Assembly: GCF_902506195.1 (NCBI RefSeq)
Contig: NZ_LR732817.1
Location: forward strand, 2,176,244 to 2,240,243
Direction: 5' to 3'
Length of the DNA: 64,000 nt
DNA from: Citricoccus sp. K5
Lineage (GTDB): Bacteria; Actinomycetota; Actinomycetes; Actinomycetales; Micrococcaceae
Shown here: one piece after another, positions 34,043 through 43,412 of the stretch
Numbering within the stretch: the first letter of the stretch is position 1
How the letters are laid out: every line of letters begins with the position of its first letter
Notes under the pieces: generated by a model
Seen by the model: only the letters and a program-made list of their open reading frames with translations
Database searches by the model: none
Told to the model about the DNA's origin: nothing
Program-made: the position numbers and the translations under genes

Positions 34043-35608
34043 TCACTGGACGGCGTGCACCGAACCGGTGTCCCATGCGGTGACCGCGTCGGCCGGGGTC
34101 AGGTCCGCACGGGCGGGGCTGACGGCCACCTTGCGACCGACGATCCGACCGGACACCATGGCCCAGCCGATGTGCAGACCGTGGTTGAGCAGCTGGAGGC
34201 CGCCCTGACCGGTAGATCCCGCAGCCCAGAGACCGGGTACCTGCTCGCCGGACTCGGTGATGACCTGGAGGTCGTCGTCCACGGCCAGGCCACCGTCGGC
34301 CAAGGTGATGTAGGCGTTCATCGGCCCGAGCGCGTAGAAGGGGCCCTCCTGGATGGGGCCGCCGAAGTGCTCCCGGCCGAAGGCCTCGTCCTGGCCGGTG
34401 TCAGTCACCGTGTTCCACTCCCGCACGGTGTCCTGCAGTGCCGTGGCGTCCACGCCCATGGACTCGGCGAGCTCCTCCAGGGTGTCCGCCTTGTGGTAGA
34501 CGTCCGGGCGGAACCGCTTGTAGTCCTCCACATAGGCGTAGGCCACGCCGGGAAAGGTCGAGACCGGGTTCGGCCAGGCCGAGAACTCGTGGGCGACCCT
34601 CGCATCGAACACCATGTACCCGGCGTTCCGGGGATCGGCTGCCACGGCGCGGGCCATGGTCTGGTCCGAGTCCTCGTTGGCCACGCGCTGGCCGGAGGCA
34701 TTGACCAGGATTGCCCCCGCCCGGTACATGGTGTTGTTCGGGCCGATCCAGCTGGTCAGGGCGCCGCGGATGATCACTGCGAGCAGGCTCTTCGGCAGCA
34801 CGTCTACGGCCCACCGCACGGCCTTGGCCATGATCGGGTGATACGGGATGGATTTAATGAGGTCCGGCCGCGTGGACGGGGCGAAGCGCAGTCCCTCGTA
34901 GAGCCGGTCCATCTGCACCATGGTGCCGCCGGCAGCCGCACCGAGCTTGATGCCATCCCCGGTGTTGCCCGTGTTCACGGCCGGAACGTTGGCCGCGTCC
35001 GCACCGACGAATTCGGACTTCAGGTCCCGGGAAGCGGAGTAGTCGCCGGTGGCGAGCACCACGCCCTGGCGGCCGAAGAACTCCTCACCGTTGGCGCGGG
35101 CCCCGATGATCTCTCCCGCGGCATTGCGCAACAGCGCGTCCACCCGCATCGAGGTCCTGATGGTGACCCCGCGCTTGGCACACTCCTTGGACAGGGCGGA
35201 CACGTAGGCCGAGGAGTTCGGCAGCACGTTGTGCATGCGCGGCTTCTCATAGGGCGGCTCCGGGGTGGGTCCCATGAAGGCCACGCCGATTGACGAGAGC
35301 CATTCCAGGGTCGGTCCGGCATTCTCCGCCAGGATTCGCCGCAGGCTCTGGTTCTCCCGGGCCTCGAACTGACCGTTGGCGACCTTCATGTCCTCGATGA
35401 AGTACTCGATCGAGTCATTGACCCCGGCCCGGTACTGGTAGGCGGTGTTGGCTGCCGTGAAGGATCCCACGGACATGCCGGTGCTCCCGCCGGCCTTGGG
35501 CTGCTTCTCCAGGATCAGGGTGCTGGATCCGGAAGTCGCGGCGGAGATGGCGGCACACATGCCGGCACCGCCACCCCCGATGATGAGGACGTCGACTGTG
35601 GTGCTCAT
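34043..35608 (-). CDS. FAD-dependent oxidoreductase, KstD/fumarate-reductase-like (1)
   Basis: 521 aa. N-terminal FAD Rossmann site VLIIGGGGAGMCAAISA, ribose-binding EKQPKAGGSTGMSVG, and C-terminal flavin motif GLWAAGSTGQGGLQLLNHGLHIG. The middle cap region has the size of 3-ketosteroid delta1-dehydrogenase-like enzymes (YEKPRMHNVLP, TGNTGDGIKLGAAAG). Such proteins introduce or remove C=C bonds next to a carbonyl. ATGA overlap with the gene upstream in the operon. Whether the substrate is steroid-like or a small cyclic ketone cannot be told; no other steroid genes are nearby. Confidence 0.8.
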   Translation of the reverse strand: MSTTVDVLIIGGGGAGMCAAISAATSGSSTLILEKQPKAGGSTGMSVGSFTAANTAYQYRAGVNDSIEYFIEDMKVANGQFEARENQSLRRILAENAGPTLEWLSSIGVAFMGPTPEPPYEKPRMHNVLPNSSAYVSALSKECAKRGVTIRTSMRVDALLRNAAGEIIGARANGEEFFGRQGVVLATGDYSASRDLKSEFVGADAANVPAVNTGNTGDGIKLGAAAGGTMVQMDRLYEGLRFAPSTRPDLIKSIPYHPIMAKAVRWAVDVLPKSLLAVIIRGALTSWIGPNNTMYRAGAILVNASGQRVANEDSDQTMARAVAADPRNAGYMVFDARVAHEFSAWPNPVSTFPGVAYAYVEDYKRFRPDVYHKADTLEELAESMGVDATALQDTVREWNTVTDTGQDEAFGREHFGGPIQEGPFYALGPMNAYITLADGGLAVDDDLQVITESGEQVPGLWAAGSTGQGGLQLLNHGLHIGWAMVSGRIVGRKVAVSPARADLTPADAVTAWDTGSVHAVQ

Positions 35609-37047
35609 GCGTGCTTCCCTTGCTCTCGATTCTCGTTCTGGTCGGACGCGCGGGCCGCGCGAGCGGCGGCGCGCCCGGCCCACCGGCCCGTGATGTATCC
35701 GGGCGCCAGGCCCCCGGCGTAGCCGTAGTTGGACAGGCCTCCGGCATCGGCCCCGGCGGCGAAGAGCCCGGGGACCGGCCGCGCGTCGGGGTCCAGGACC
35801 TCACCGTTAGTGCTGGTGGGCAGTCCGCCGAAGGTGAAGGTGATGGAGGGCTGGACCATCAGGGCGTGGAAGGGGCCGGTCTGGGGCGCACGAGCGCCCG
35901 GGGCCACCGGAATCCCCTGTGCCGAGCCGCCGCCGTTCTCGGCGGCCTGCCGGTAGGCCTCGAGCGTGGCGCCGAGATGAACGCGGTCCACGCCCCACCG
36001 GGACACCTCATCCAGCAACTCCCCCAGGGTCGCGGCGGTACTGTGCCGACCGCCGGCCTCGATCGCGGTGGCGAACCGGTCCACCACGCCGAGCCCGGGG
36101 AAGGGCTCCTGGGTGGCCTCCGTCCGCCGCACGTGGTCGTCGAAGATCAGCACGCCGCGGGCCTCGGGCTGGAACGTGAGGTCCTGGTTCAGCAGCTCAT
36201 CTCCCAGGGTCTCGTCCGTGAACCGCTCGCCGCGCAGGTTCACCAGGACCGTGTGACCGGAGTAGTACTGGGAATAGGGCAGGAACTGCTCGGCCGTGAA
36301 CTGCCGTACCGGCCAGGGCAGCAGGTGCCCGTAGAACGTGCTCATCCCAGTGGAGCTGCCCGCACCGGCCCGCCGGCCGAACCGCAGGGCGTCGCCCACG
36401 CTGCCGGGGTTGGAGCGGAACAGCAGCCGGTCGGCGTTCGGGCCCATATGGCGGTTCAGCTCCGCGGGGTCGCCCTGGAAGCCACCGGTGGCCAGCACCA
36501 CGGCACCGGCCCGGATCTCCAGCAGGCCGCCATGGGGCCGGCGGACGGTCACACCCGCCACTCCGGTGCCGGGAACGTCGCCGTCCAGCAGCAGGTCGAC
36601 CACCGGGGTGCCCGTGAGGACCTCGCCGCCGTGGGCCTGGACCTGTTGGCGGCAGTAGTCGAGGATGCCGTGGATGTCCGTGGAATAGCCGATGCCGAAG
36701 GTCATGATGTCCCGGGTCGGCTCCTCGGCCACCCGCACCCCCATGGACCGCAGTTCGTCCACGGCCTCGGCGTAGTCATTGACCAGGGCGGCACCGTGGC
36801 CGGGCTTGCCCAGTGGGATCCGCCGGTTGTAGGCCCGCAGGTCCGGCGCCGTCCAGAACATCCCGGCGGACAGCGCAGCGGAACCCCCGGGGCTGGCGTT
36901 CTTCTCCACCAGGACCACTCGGGCACCGGCCCGAGCGGCCTGCAGGGCGGCTGCGGATCCGCTCACGCCGGAACCCACCACCACGACGTCGGCCTGCCGG
37001 GTTTCGCGCCCTGCTTCGCCCGGGGCGGTGGTCAGGGTCTCGCTCAT
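35605..37047 (-). CDS. FAD-dependent oxidoreductase, KstD/fumarate-reductase-like (2)
   Basis: 480 aa. VVVVGSGVSGSAAALQAARAG, EKNASPGGSAALSAGMFW, and C-terminal GLFAAGADAGGLSNYGYAGG are the FAD contacts; HYTG-like active-site equivalents FTFGGLPTSTNGEVL precede the last motif. Overlaps flavoprotein 3 (stop 37044) and flavoprotein 1 by 4 bp each, so the three are translated as a coupled unit. About 30% shorter cap than full KstD enzymes is possible but was not measured. Confidence 0.78.
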   Translation of the reverse strand: MSETLTTAPGEAGRETRQADVVVVGSGVSGSAAALQAARAGARVVLVEKNASPGGSAALSAGMFWTAPDLRAYNRRIPLGKPGHGAALVNDYAEAVDELRSMGVRVAEEPTRDIMTFGIGYSTDIHGILDYCRQQVQAHGGEVLTGTPVVDLLLDGDVPGTGVAGVTVRRPHGGLLEIRAGAVVLATGGFQGDPAELNRHMGPNADRLLFRSNPGSVGDALRFGRRAGAGSSTGMSTFYGHLLPWPVRQFTAEQFLPYSQYYSGHTVLVNLRGERFTDETLGDELLNQDLTFQPEARGVLIFDDHVRRTEATQEPFPGLGVVDRFATAIEAGGRHSTAATLGELLDEVSRWGVDRVHLGATLEAYRQAAENGGGSAQGIPVAPGARAPQTGPFHALMVQPSITFTFGGLPTSTNGEVLDPDARPVPGLFAAGADAGGLSNYGYAGGLAPGYITGRWAGRAAARAARASDQNENREQGKHA

Positions 37048-38495
37048 CGTGCAACCTGTTCCTTGCCCTGGGCCGGGCCACCTGCTGGGGCTGGGGTTGG
37101 GGTTACGGCCGAGGAAGCCAGCAGCCGGTCCGCGACCGCCTGGCCGATGGCGTGGCCGAAGACCGCGCCCTTGCCCAGGGACGTCCCGGTCATGTAGGCG
37201 GCCCCGTGGAATCCACCGGTCACCTCACCCACGGCGTAGAGACCCTCAATAGGGTCACCGTCCACGTCCGTCACCGCACCGTCCGCGGTGATGGTCACCC
37301 CGCAGTAGGTGGTGGTCATCAGCGACTTCGCCGGGTAGGCATAGAAGGGGGCCGCGACGATGGGGAGCAGGTCACCGATTCCATTGCACAGGCTGGTGCG
37401 CCCCACCTCGTCCGTTCCCTCGCCGCTGATGGCCGCGTTGTAGGCGGCCACACTCTGCACCAGGGCCTCCGCATCGATGCCGGCCACTTGCGCCAACTCC
37501 TCCAGGGTGTCGGCACGGTGTACGTGGCCGATGTCCTCCAGGGCGTCGATGTCCTTGAGTGGCACCCCCGGCTCTGACTGGGCCCGCACAGTGGCATCGA
37601 AGATCTCAAAGCCCAAGCCGTCCGGCTGCTCCAGCACGTCACGGCCCAGGGTCTTGTAGGACTGGGACTCGTCCGTGAACCGCCGGCCGTCCCGGTTCAC
37701 GATGATCGCGCCCTGATAGTAGGCGGTGAGCAGTTCATGGAACTCCTCCCCGGTCTCCGGGTGGGAGCCGTAGGTGCCGGACACGAAGGACATGTCCGCC
37801 ATGCCGGCCCCGAGCTTCCATGCCATGCGCAGACCGTCGCCGGTGTTGCCTCGGCCTCCATAGGGGATGGCGTTGAGCTGATACGGAGCGAAGACGCGCA
37901 GCATCTCAGTGCCCCGGCTGAATCCGCCGGTGGCCAGCACCACGCCCCCTCGGGCGTCGAAGCGGACATCTCCGTCCGGCGAGGAGGCCACGACGCCGGC
38001 CACGCGCCCATCCTGTCCGCGTACCAGGGTGTGGCCCCGGTGTTCCATATAAGTCCGGCCGCCGGCGGCCTCGAAATCCCGGTGCAGTCCGGCGATGACG
38101 TCCTTGATGGCGGTCAGGTGGCTGCGCTTCGCTGACTGGCCGGAGCTGATGGAGATCTCGCGGAAGTCCACTCCGTGGTCCTTGAGCCAGCGGTAGGTCT
38201 GGTCCTGGCGGTCCAGGTAGGTCTCCAGCAGGTCGGTCCGGTTCAGGTGGTCGCCGACTTCCAGCAGGTCCTGCAGGAACAGGTCCCGGGAGTCCTGCTC
38301 CTCCTTCGCCGCCTGTTCCTCGGTGCCGGAGAAGGCGAACCATCCCCCGCTCATCACCGAGGACCCACCCCGGGCATCCGTCTTCTCCAGCAGGGCGACG
38401 CTCAGTCCGGCCTCGGCCGCGGTGGTCGCGGTGACCTGGCCGGCGATCCCGGTGCCGAGTACCACCAGATCCACGTGGTGTTCCGTGCGGCTCAT
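37044..38495 (-). CDS. FAD-dependent oxidoreductase, fumarate-reductase-like (3)
   Basis: 483 aa. LVVLGTGIAGQVTATTAAEAG, EKTDARGGSSVMSGGWFAF, GGRGNTGDGLRMAWKLGAG, and C-terminal GLYAVGEVTGGFHGAAYMTG. The last motif is closest to soluble fumarate reductase / urocanate reductase-type flavoproteins. Start ATG 38495 overlaps the transporter stop (ATGA). With its two neighbours it forms a three-flavoprotein block whose members probably act on successive unsaturation steps of the same compound (inference). Confidence 0.78.
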   Translation of the reverse strand: MSRTEHHVDLVVLGTGIAGQVTATTAAEAGLSVALLEKTDARGGSSVMSGGWFAFSGTEEQAAKEEQDSRDLFLQDLLEVGDHLNRTDLLETYLDRQDQTYRWLKDHGVDFREISISSGQSAKRSHLTAIKDVIAGLHRDFEAAGGRTYMEHRGHTLVRGQDGRVAGVVASSPDGDVRFDARGGVVLATGGFSRGTEMLRVFAPYQLNAIPYGGRGNTGDGLRMAWKLGAGMADMSFVSGTYGSHPETGEEFHELLTAYYQGAIIVNRDGRRFTDESQSYKTLGRDVLEQPDGLGFEIFDATVRAQSEPGVPLKDIDALEDIGHVHRADTLEELAQVAGIDAEALVQSVAAYNAAISGEGTDEVGRTSLCNGIGDLLPIVAAPFYAYPAKSLMTTTYCGVTITADGAVTDVDGDPIEGLYAVGEVTGGFHGAAYMTGTSLGKGAVFGHAIGQAVADRLLASSAVTPTPAPAGGPAQGKEQVAR

Positions 38496-39910
38496 GCCGA
38501 TGCTCCTGTCTGGGTTGTCTGTGCTGTCTGGGTTGTCTGTGCTGTCTGGGTTGTCTGTGCTGCTGCGGCTTCCTGGTCTGCGATCTCGTCCTCCTCGTCC
38601 CGGCGGCCCAGCTCGGCCAGCGGGGTCTTGTAGGTCTCCCTGGCAGTGGCCACGGCGATCGCGGAGATGATGCAGGCCACGCTGGTCAGGGCGGCGGCTG
38701 GCCACCACGCGTCGTCATTGGCGGTGGAGATGGCCTGGATGATGGTCGGCGAGAAGCCGGTGACCACGATTCCCAGCTGCAGGCCGATCGCCATGCCGCT
38801 GACGCGGTACTTCACGTTGAACATCTCGGAGAAGAACACCGGGTAGACGGCGTTGGTGCACGCGAAGGCCACGGTGATGGTGAGGAAGATGCCCAGGTAG
38901 ATCATCGGGATGTCGGCCTCACCGACGGCCCAGAAGAACTGCCACACGGCAACGGCGCCGATCAGGTTGCCGACGATCAACACCGGCTTACGCCCGATGC
39001 GATCGCTGAGGGCCGCGAACATGGGCTGGGTGAAGAAGGCGGTCGCGTAGCCGAACAAGGTGGTCCACAGCACCACGGAGGCGTCGATGCCCACCACATT
39101 GGTGGCGTACGTCAGGCCGTAGACGGGGACGGTGGTGCTGATGACGATGAGGAAGGCCGCGAAGATCACGCGGACCACATCCACCGGCTGGCGCTTCAGC
39201 AGCACGCCAATGGGCGCCTTCGGGATCTCGTTGTTCGCCTTCTTCTCGGTGAAGACCTCCGGGTCCTCCAGGCTGCGGCGGATGATCAGGCCGAGCACCA
39301 CGATCAGGGCGGAGGCCCAGAACGGGACGCGCCAGCCCCAGGTCTGGATGGCCTCGTCCGGCAGGGCGGCCACCCAGAGGAAGGCCAGGGTGGCCAAGAT
39401 GTAGCCGAACCAGATGCCGGAGACGAGCCAGGAGGTGTAGAAGCCACGGCGGTTCTCCGGGGCATGCTCCAGAGTCAGCGAGGCGGCACCGGCCAGCTCG
39501 CCGCCCACGGACAACCCCTGGAGCAGGCGCATGAGCACCAGCAGTGCAGGCGCCCACAGGCCGATCGCACTGTAGCTGGGCAGGCAGCCGATGATGAAGG
39601 TGGCGATGCCCATGATCAGCAGGGTTGCGATCATGACGTTGCGGCGGCCGAAACGGTCACCGAAGTGCCCGGCCAGGAACCCGCCCAGCGGGCGTGCCAG
39701 GTAGGCGACGCCGTAGGTGGCGAGGGAGAGCAGCAGGCCGGTGGCGCCGGCGTCGGGAAAGAATACCCGGGAGAACACCAAGGCCGAGGCCGAGGCGTAG
39801 ATGTACATGTCGTAGTACTCCAGGGCGCTGCCGAAGAATCCGGCGAGGGAGGATTTGAAGCCCTGGTTGCTCTTCTTCGGCGCACGGGCACCGCGGGTGG
39901 TGGCACTCAT
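38492..39910 (-). CDS. MFS transporter, metabolite:H+ symporter (MHS) type
   Basis: 472 aa, twelve membrane segments. FFGSALEYYDMYIYASASAL at segment 1, GHFGDRFGRRNVM in loop 2-3, RLLQGLSVGGELAGAA in segment 4 and LSDRIGRKPVLIVG in loop 8-9 are MHS/sugar-porter-like signatures. The family imports organic acids such as shikimate, proline or aromatic acids with protons. First step of the operon logic: uptake of the acid handled by the flavoproteins and SDRs. The C-terminus carries three perfect AQTTQT repeats. Confidence 0.86.
   Translation of the reverse strand: MSATTRGARAPKKSNQGFKSSLAGFFGSALEYYDMYIYASASALVFSRVFFPDAGATGLLLSLATYGVAYLARPLGGFLAGHFGDRFGRRNVMIATLLIMGIATFIIGCLPSYSAIGLWAPALLVLMRLLQGLSVGGELAGAASLTLEHAPENRRGFYTSWLVSGIWFGYILATLAFLWVAALPDEAIQTWGWRVPFWASALIVVLGLIIRRSLEDPEVFTEKKANNEIPKAPIGVLLKRQPVDVVRVIFAAFLIVISTTVPVYGLTYATNVVGIDASVVLWTTLFGYATAFFTQPMFAALSDRIGRKPVLIVGNLIGAVAVWQFFWAVGEADIPMIYLGIFLTITVAFACTNAVYPVFFSEMFNVKYRVSGMAIGLQLGIVVTGFSPTIIQAISTANDDAWWPAAALTSVACIISAIAVATARETYKTPLAELGRRDEEDEIADQEAAAAQTTQTAQTTQTAQTTQTGASA
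38507..38560. repeat. 18-bp tandem repeat, three perfect copies
   Basis: TGTCTGGGTTGTCTGTGC three times in the 3' end of the MHS transporter gene, encoding AQTTQT x3 in the cytosolic tail. In frame, so copy-number change would alter tail length without breaking the gene. Confidence 0.9.
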
Positions 39911-39928
39911 GAAGGAGTCCTGTATCTG

Positions 39929-40717
39929 TCAGTAGGTGGTTCGTCCGCCGGAGGCGTCGAAGACGAATCCGGTGGTGAACGAGGCGTCGGGGGAAACGAT
40001 GTAGTCGACCAGGGCGGCGATCTCCTGGACGGTGCCGAACCGGCCCATGGGGATCAGCGAACGCTGGACCTGTTGGCGTTCGGCGGTCATGCCGGCGATG
40101 AGCGGGGTCTCGATGGAGGCGGGAGCCACGGCGTTGATGGTCACTCCGGAGGACGCCGTCTCGCGTCCGACCGACTTCACCATGCCGATCACGCCGGCCT
40201 TGGAGGCGGAATACGCGGCCATCTGGGGGTTGCCCTCCTTGCCGGCGATGGAGGCGATGTGCACGATCCGTCCGTACCCGGCCGGCAGCAGGTGGGTGAG
40301 GGCAGCCCGGGTGACGGCGAAGGCTCCGCCCAGGTTGATGCCGATGATCTTGGCGAAGGTCTCCTGGCTCGTCTCGACCGCGGGGGCCACCGGACCGAGG
40401 ATCCCGGCGCAGTTCACCACAATCTCCAGTCCACCCAGGCGTTCAACGGCTTCACCGAGGGCACGGTCCACCGACCCGGCGTCCGAGACGTCCACCGGGA
40501 TCCGGTGGTGCGCGGCCGAGTCCTCCGGCCAGGTCGCGGTGACCAGGTCCAGGCCCGCCACGGCGTAGCCGCGGTCGGCCAGCCGGGCGGCGATCGCCGC
40601 GCCCATACCGCTGGAGGCGCCCACGACGACGGCACGCTGGCTGGCGCTGTGCGGTCCAGTACTGCCGTGGCCGGCATCGTCGGTGGTGGGGTTGGCGTTG
40701 GGGTTGGCGGTCAGCAT
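39929..40717 (-). CDS. SDR family oxidoreductase (FabG-like)
   Basis: 262 aa. VVVGASSGMGAAIAARLADR, VNCAGILG, IASIAGKEGN with catalytic Ser, and YSASKAG. Start ATG 40717 chosen for the GGAGGGTGG SD; it overlaps the upstream SDR stop by 7 bp. Probably an NAD(P)+-dependent hydroxy-to-keto dehydrogenase preparing the ring ketone used by the flavoproteins (inference). Confidence 0.84.
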   Translation of the reverse strand: MLTANPNANPTTDDAGHGSTGPHSASQRAVVVGASSGMGAAIAARLADRGYAVAGLDLVTATWPEDSAAHHRIPVDVSDAGSVDRALGEAVERLGGLEIVVNCAGILGPVAPAVETSQETFAKIIGINLGGAFAVTRAALTHLLPAGYGRIVHIASIAGKEGNPQMAAYSASKAGVIGMVKSVGRETASSGVTINAVAPASIETPLIAGMTAERQQVQRSLIPMGRFGTVQEIAALVDYIVSPDASFTTGFVFDASGGRTTY

Positions 40718-41538
40718 GTGGCCCACCCTCCATTGACGTCCAGGCTGGTACCGGTGATGTAGCTGGCCTTGCTGCTGGCCAGGAAGGCCACGGCGTCGGC
40801 GATCTCCTCGGGCTGGGCGAAGCGGTTCATCGGGACCGGGGCGAGCATCTTCGGGTCCACCGGGACGGCACCCATCATGCCGGTCTGCACGAAGCCGGGG
40901 GACACGCCGTTGACGCGGATGTTTCGGTCGGCGAGCTCGTGGGCGATGCTCACGGTCATGTTGTGCAGGGCGGCCTTCGTGGCGCCGTAGGCGACGGTGC
41001 TGGGGATGTAGGGCACGAAGGTGGCGTCGGCGGGGCCGCCCGTGCCGGTCTTGGCCGTGATGGACAGCAGGTTCACGATGCTGGCGGTGCCGTCCGTCGG
41101 CATGAAGCGATAGGCCTCACGCATCAGGTAGAACGGGGCGCTGAGATTGACGTCCAGGATGGTCTTCCACAGATCGTCATCCAGCTCGAAGAACCTGATC
41201 TTCTGACCGTCCCTCTTCGGGGAAATGCCCACCGCGTTGACCAGCACGCCGATGGGGGCGATTCCGGCGGCGACCTCAGCCAGCTCACGGTTGGTGGCTG
41301 ACTGCGTGAGATCTCCGGCGAAGCCGTGGTGGTCCGCCTGGCCCGTCCGGGGCAGTCCGGCCATCACGTCCTCGACCGCGGACTCGTTGACATCGGCAAC
41401 CACCACCGCATAGCCCTCCTCGGCGAGTCGACGGGAGAGCACCCGTCCGATGCCGCCGGCGCCGCCGCTGACGACGGCCGTGCGCAGGCCGGTGTCCGCG
41501 GGACCGTCACCGGCGGGATGTGAAATCTGGGGGTCCAT
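40711..41538 (-). CDS. SDR family oxidoreductase
   Basis: 275 aa. SGGAGGIGRVLSRRLAEEG, VADVNES with Asp for NAD+, NLLSITAKTG in the catalytic Ser region and YGATKAALHN (Tyr/Lys). It carries a longer loop (ATFVPYIPSTV) before the catalytic Tyr than the neighbouring SDR. SD GGAGA precedes ATG 41538. First gene of the minus-strand catabolic operon, divergent from the IclR genes. Confidence 0.84.
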   Translation of the reverse strand: MDPQISHPAGDGPADTGLRTAVVSGGAGGIGRVLSRRLAEEGYAVVVADVNESAVEDVMAGLPRTGQADHHGFAGDLTQSATNRELAEVAAGIAPIGVLVNAVGISPKRDGQKIRFFELDDDLWKTILDVNLSAPFYLMREAYRFMPTDGTASIVNLLSITAKTGTGGPADATFVPYIPSTVAYGATKAALHNMTVSIAHELADRNIRVNGVSPGFVQTGMMGAVPVDPKMLAPVPMNRFAQPEEIADAVAFLASSKASYITGTSLDVNGGWATC

Positions 41539-41638
41539 GGTGTCTCCGTCTACTGCTGGGTCTGGTGCTGGTTCGCATGCTGGCGCTGGGGCCGGAGCGG
41601 TTGAGTTCGGAGTGAGCCTAATCACGGCTGAACACTCT

Positions 41639-41676
41639 GCGCAATCATGAGTTACCGTTATTGCATGATGCGCAAC
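41639..41676. promoter_or_regulatory. candidate IclR operator overlapping iclR start
   Basis: GCGCAATCATG at 41639-41649 faces ATTGCATGATGCGCAAC at 41660-41676, an interrupted inverted arrangement that spans a TACCGT -10 candidate (41653-41658, 6 nt before ATG 41665) and the first codons. Related half-sites recur at 42477-42485 and 43234-43272. Confidence 0.45.
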
Positions 41677-42468
41677 ACATCGACGGCGGCACCGAAGGTC
41701 CAGTCGGTCCACCGGGTGCTGCAGCTGCTGAAACTGATCACAGCGAGGGGGCGCCTGAGCGTGACCGAAGCTGCCGAGGCCCTGGGTGTGCACCCCTCCT
41801 CCGCCCAGCGACTACTGGCCACCCTGGTGGCGGACGGGTTCGCCGTGCAGGACGAGCACCGCCGCTACCTTGCCGGGCCCGAGTTCCTCCAGGCAGGCCA
41901 GGCCATGACCCGTGAGCCCCTGCAGGTGACGCTCCGCCCCACCCTTGAGCGGCTGTACCTGAGGGTCCGGGAGACGGTCCACCTGGTGACACTGATCGGC
42001 AGCCACACCCACCACGTGGACGGGATCCTGGACACCTCCCACTCGCTGCGCTTCGGCGGTCGTACCGGCGTGGTTCTGCCCGCTCACATCACCTCGTCCG
42101 GCAAGGCCATCCTGGCGACACTGAGCAGGGAGGAGCTGGACCATCGCTACCTCTCGGACCCGAACAACTCCGCGGGCGTGCGGCGCCCGGAGGACATGGA
42201 GGCGATCCACCGGACCGTCGCGGCCACCCGCCAGCAGGGGCTGGGAATGAACTTCGGGGAGAGTGAGGACGGCGTGGCCGCCTTTGGGCAATCCCTGGGC
42301 GTGGTAGACGGACAGCACGTGGGACTGAGCATCGCCATGCCCAGCGCCCGATTCTCCCGCGAGCTCGTGGCCAGGTTCCGAGCCCATCTGGACGCCACCG
42401 TGGCGGAGCATCACGCCGCGGCCACACCACGGCGCCCCGACCGTCTTTCCCGCCCGTCGTTAGGATGA
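41665..42468 (+). CDS. IclR family transcriptional regulator (1)
   Basis: 267 aa. N-terminal winged helix VQSVHRVLQLLKLITARGRL and LSVTEAAEALGVHPSSAQRLLATLV; C-terminal GAF-like effector domain with PAHITSSGKAILATLS and GMNFGESEDGVAAFGQSLGV. Start ATG 41665 chosen because TACCGT lies 6 nt upstream; ATG 41647 is possible. ATGA overlap with a second IclR gene. Likely controls the divergent SDR-MFS-flavoprotein operon. Confidence 0.86.
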   Translation: MMRNTSTAAPKVQSVHRVLQLLKLITARGRLSVTEAAEALGVHPSSAQRLLATLVADGFAVQDEHRRYLAGPEFLQAGQAMTREPLQVTLRPTLERLYLRVRETVHLVTLIGSHTHHVDGILDTSHSLRFGGRTGVVLPAHITSSGKAILATLSREELDHRYLSDPNNSAGVRRPEDMEAIHRTVAATRQQGLGMNFGESEDGVAAFGQSLGVVDGQHVGLSIAMPSARFSRELVARFRAHLDATVAEHHAAATPRRPDRLSRPSLG

Positions 42469-43235
42469 ATCGCGTGATGCGCAACAACGGTGAGCCCGCA
42501 CCGCGGGTCGAGTCCGTTCACCGGGCCCTGGTCCTGCTCAAGTTGATCTCAGAGGAGGGATCCCTCAGCGTGACCGAGGCGGCCCAGGCGGTGGACATCC
42601 ACCCGGCGACGGCCCAACGCCTGTTGATGACCCTGGTGGGTGACGACTTCGCACGGCAGGGCGAGAAACGCCGATACTTCCCCGGACCGGCCCTGCTGCG
42701 CACTGCGGAGAACACGGCCTCCCTCAAGGAGCGAGTCCGCCCCTTCCTCGAGCGCCTCTATGAACAATCCGGGGAGACCGTCCATCTCGCCAGCCTCATC
42801 GGGACCGAGGTCCACCACCCGGACTGCCTGGAGTCGGTCCAGCCGCTGAGATTCGGCTCCCGCGTCGGCACCCGGGTCCCGGCGCATGTCACTTCCGAGG
42901 GCAAGTCAATGCTGGCAGAGCTTCCCTGGGAAGAGGTCGAGGCCCGTTATTCAGTGGCCCTGCTGGGCCGGCTCGGCCACACCCTCCACGTGGACCTCGG
43001 GGAATTGCGCGAGGAGCTGGAGCGCACCCGAGAGCGGGGATACGCCACGAACTTCGAGGAGAGTGAGCCCGGCATCGCCGCCTTCGCCGTCTCCCTCGGA
43101 CGCATTGACGGGCAGCACGGATCGCTCAGCATCGCCATGCCGATCGCCCGGTACTCGGACGATCTCGGGGAATCCATGGCCGAATACCTGAAGATCATCC
43201 GGACTGACGCGCGGGACGCCCTCCACTCCGCATGA
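42465..43235 (+). CDS. IclR family transcriptional regulator (2)
   Basis: 256 aa, clearly paralogous to its upstream neighbour: VESVHRALVLLKLISEEGSL, LSVTEAAQAVDIHPATAQRLLM, PAHVTSEGKSMLAELP, ATNFEESEPGIAAFAVSLG. The two arose by tandem duplication (inference from shared N-terminal and effector blocks). Translation coupled by ATGA. They may form heteromers or read different intermediates of the same pathway. Confidence 0.86.
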   Translation: MNRVMRNNGEPAPRVESVHRALVLLKLISEEGSLSVTEAAQAVDIHPATAQRLLMTLVGDDFARQGEKRRYFPGPALLRTAENTASLKERVRPFLERLYEQSGETVHLASLIGTEVHHPDCLESVQPLRFGSRVGTRVPAHVTSEGKSMLAELPWEEVEARYSVALLGRLGHTLHVDLGELREELERTRERGYATNFEESEPGIAAFAVSLGRIDGQHGSLSIAMPIARYSDDLGESMAEYLKIIRTDARDALHSA

Positions 43236-43272
43236 TTGCGTCATAAGCAACAACTGCAAACCGCTATTGCGC
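43234..43272. promoter_or_regulatory. candidate IclR operator before second MHS transporter
   Basis: ATTGCGTCAT (43234-43243) and CTATTGCGC (43264-43272) repeat the half-site vocabulary of the 41639-41676 site and lie in the 177-bp gap before the transporter gene. Confidence 0.4.
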
Positions 43273-43412
43273 TGGTTGTCATGTGTGTCTAGCGTCACAT
43301 CTCACGCAGGGCTGCTCCCCTCCCCCGGAACAGGTCCTGCACCCGTCGTTCGTCCGCACCTGGACCCTCACTCTCCGCGACGGCCTCCGCTTCCAGCGCC
43401 CCAGGAGTCCTC

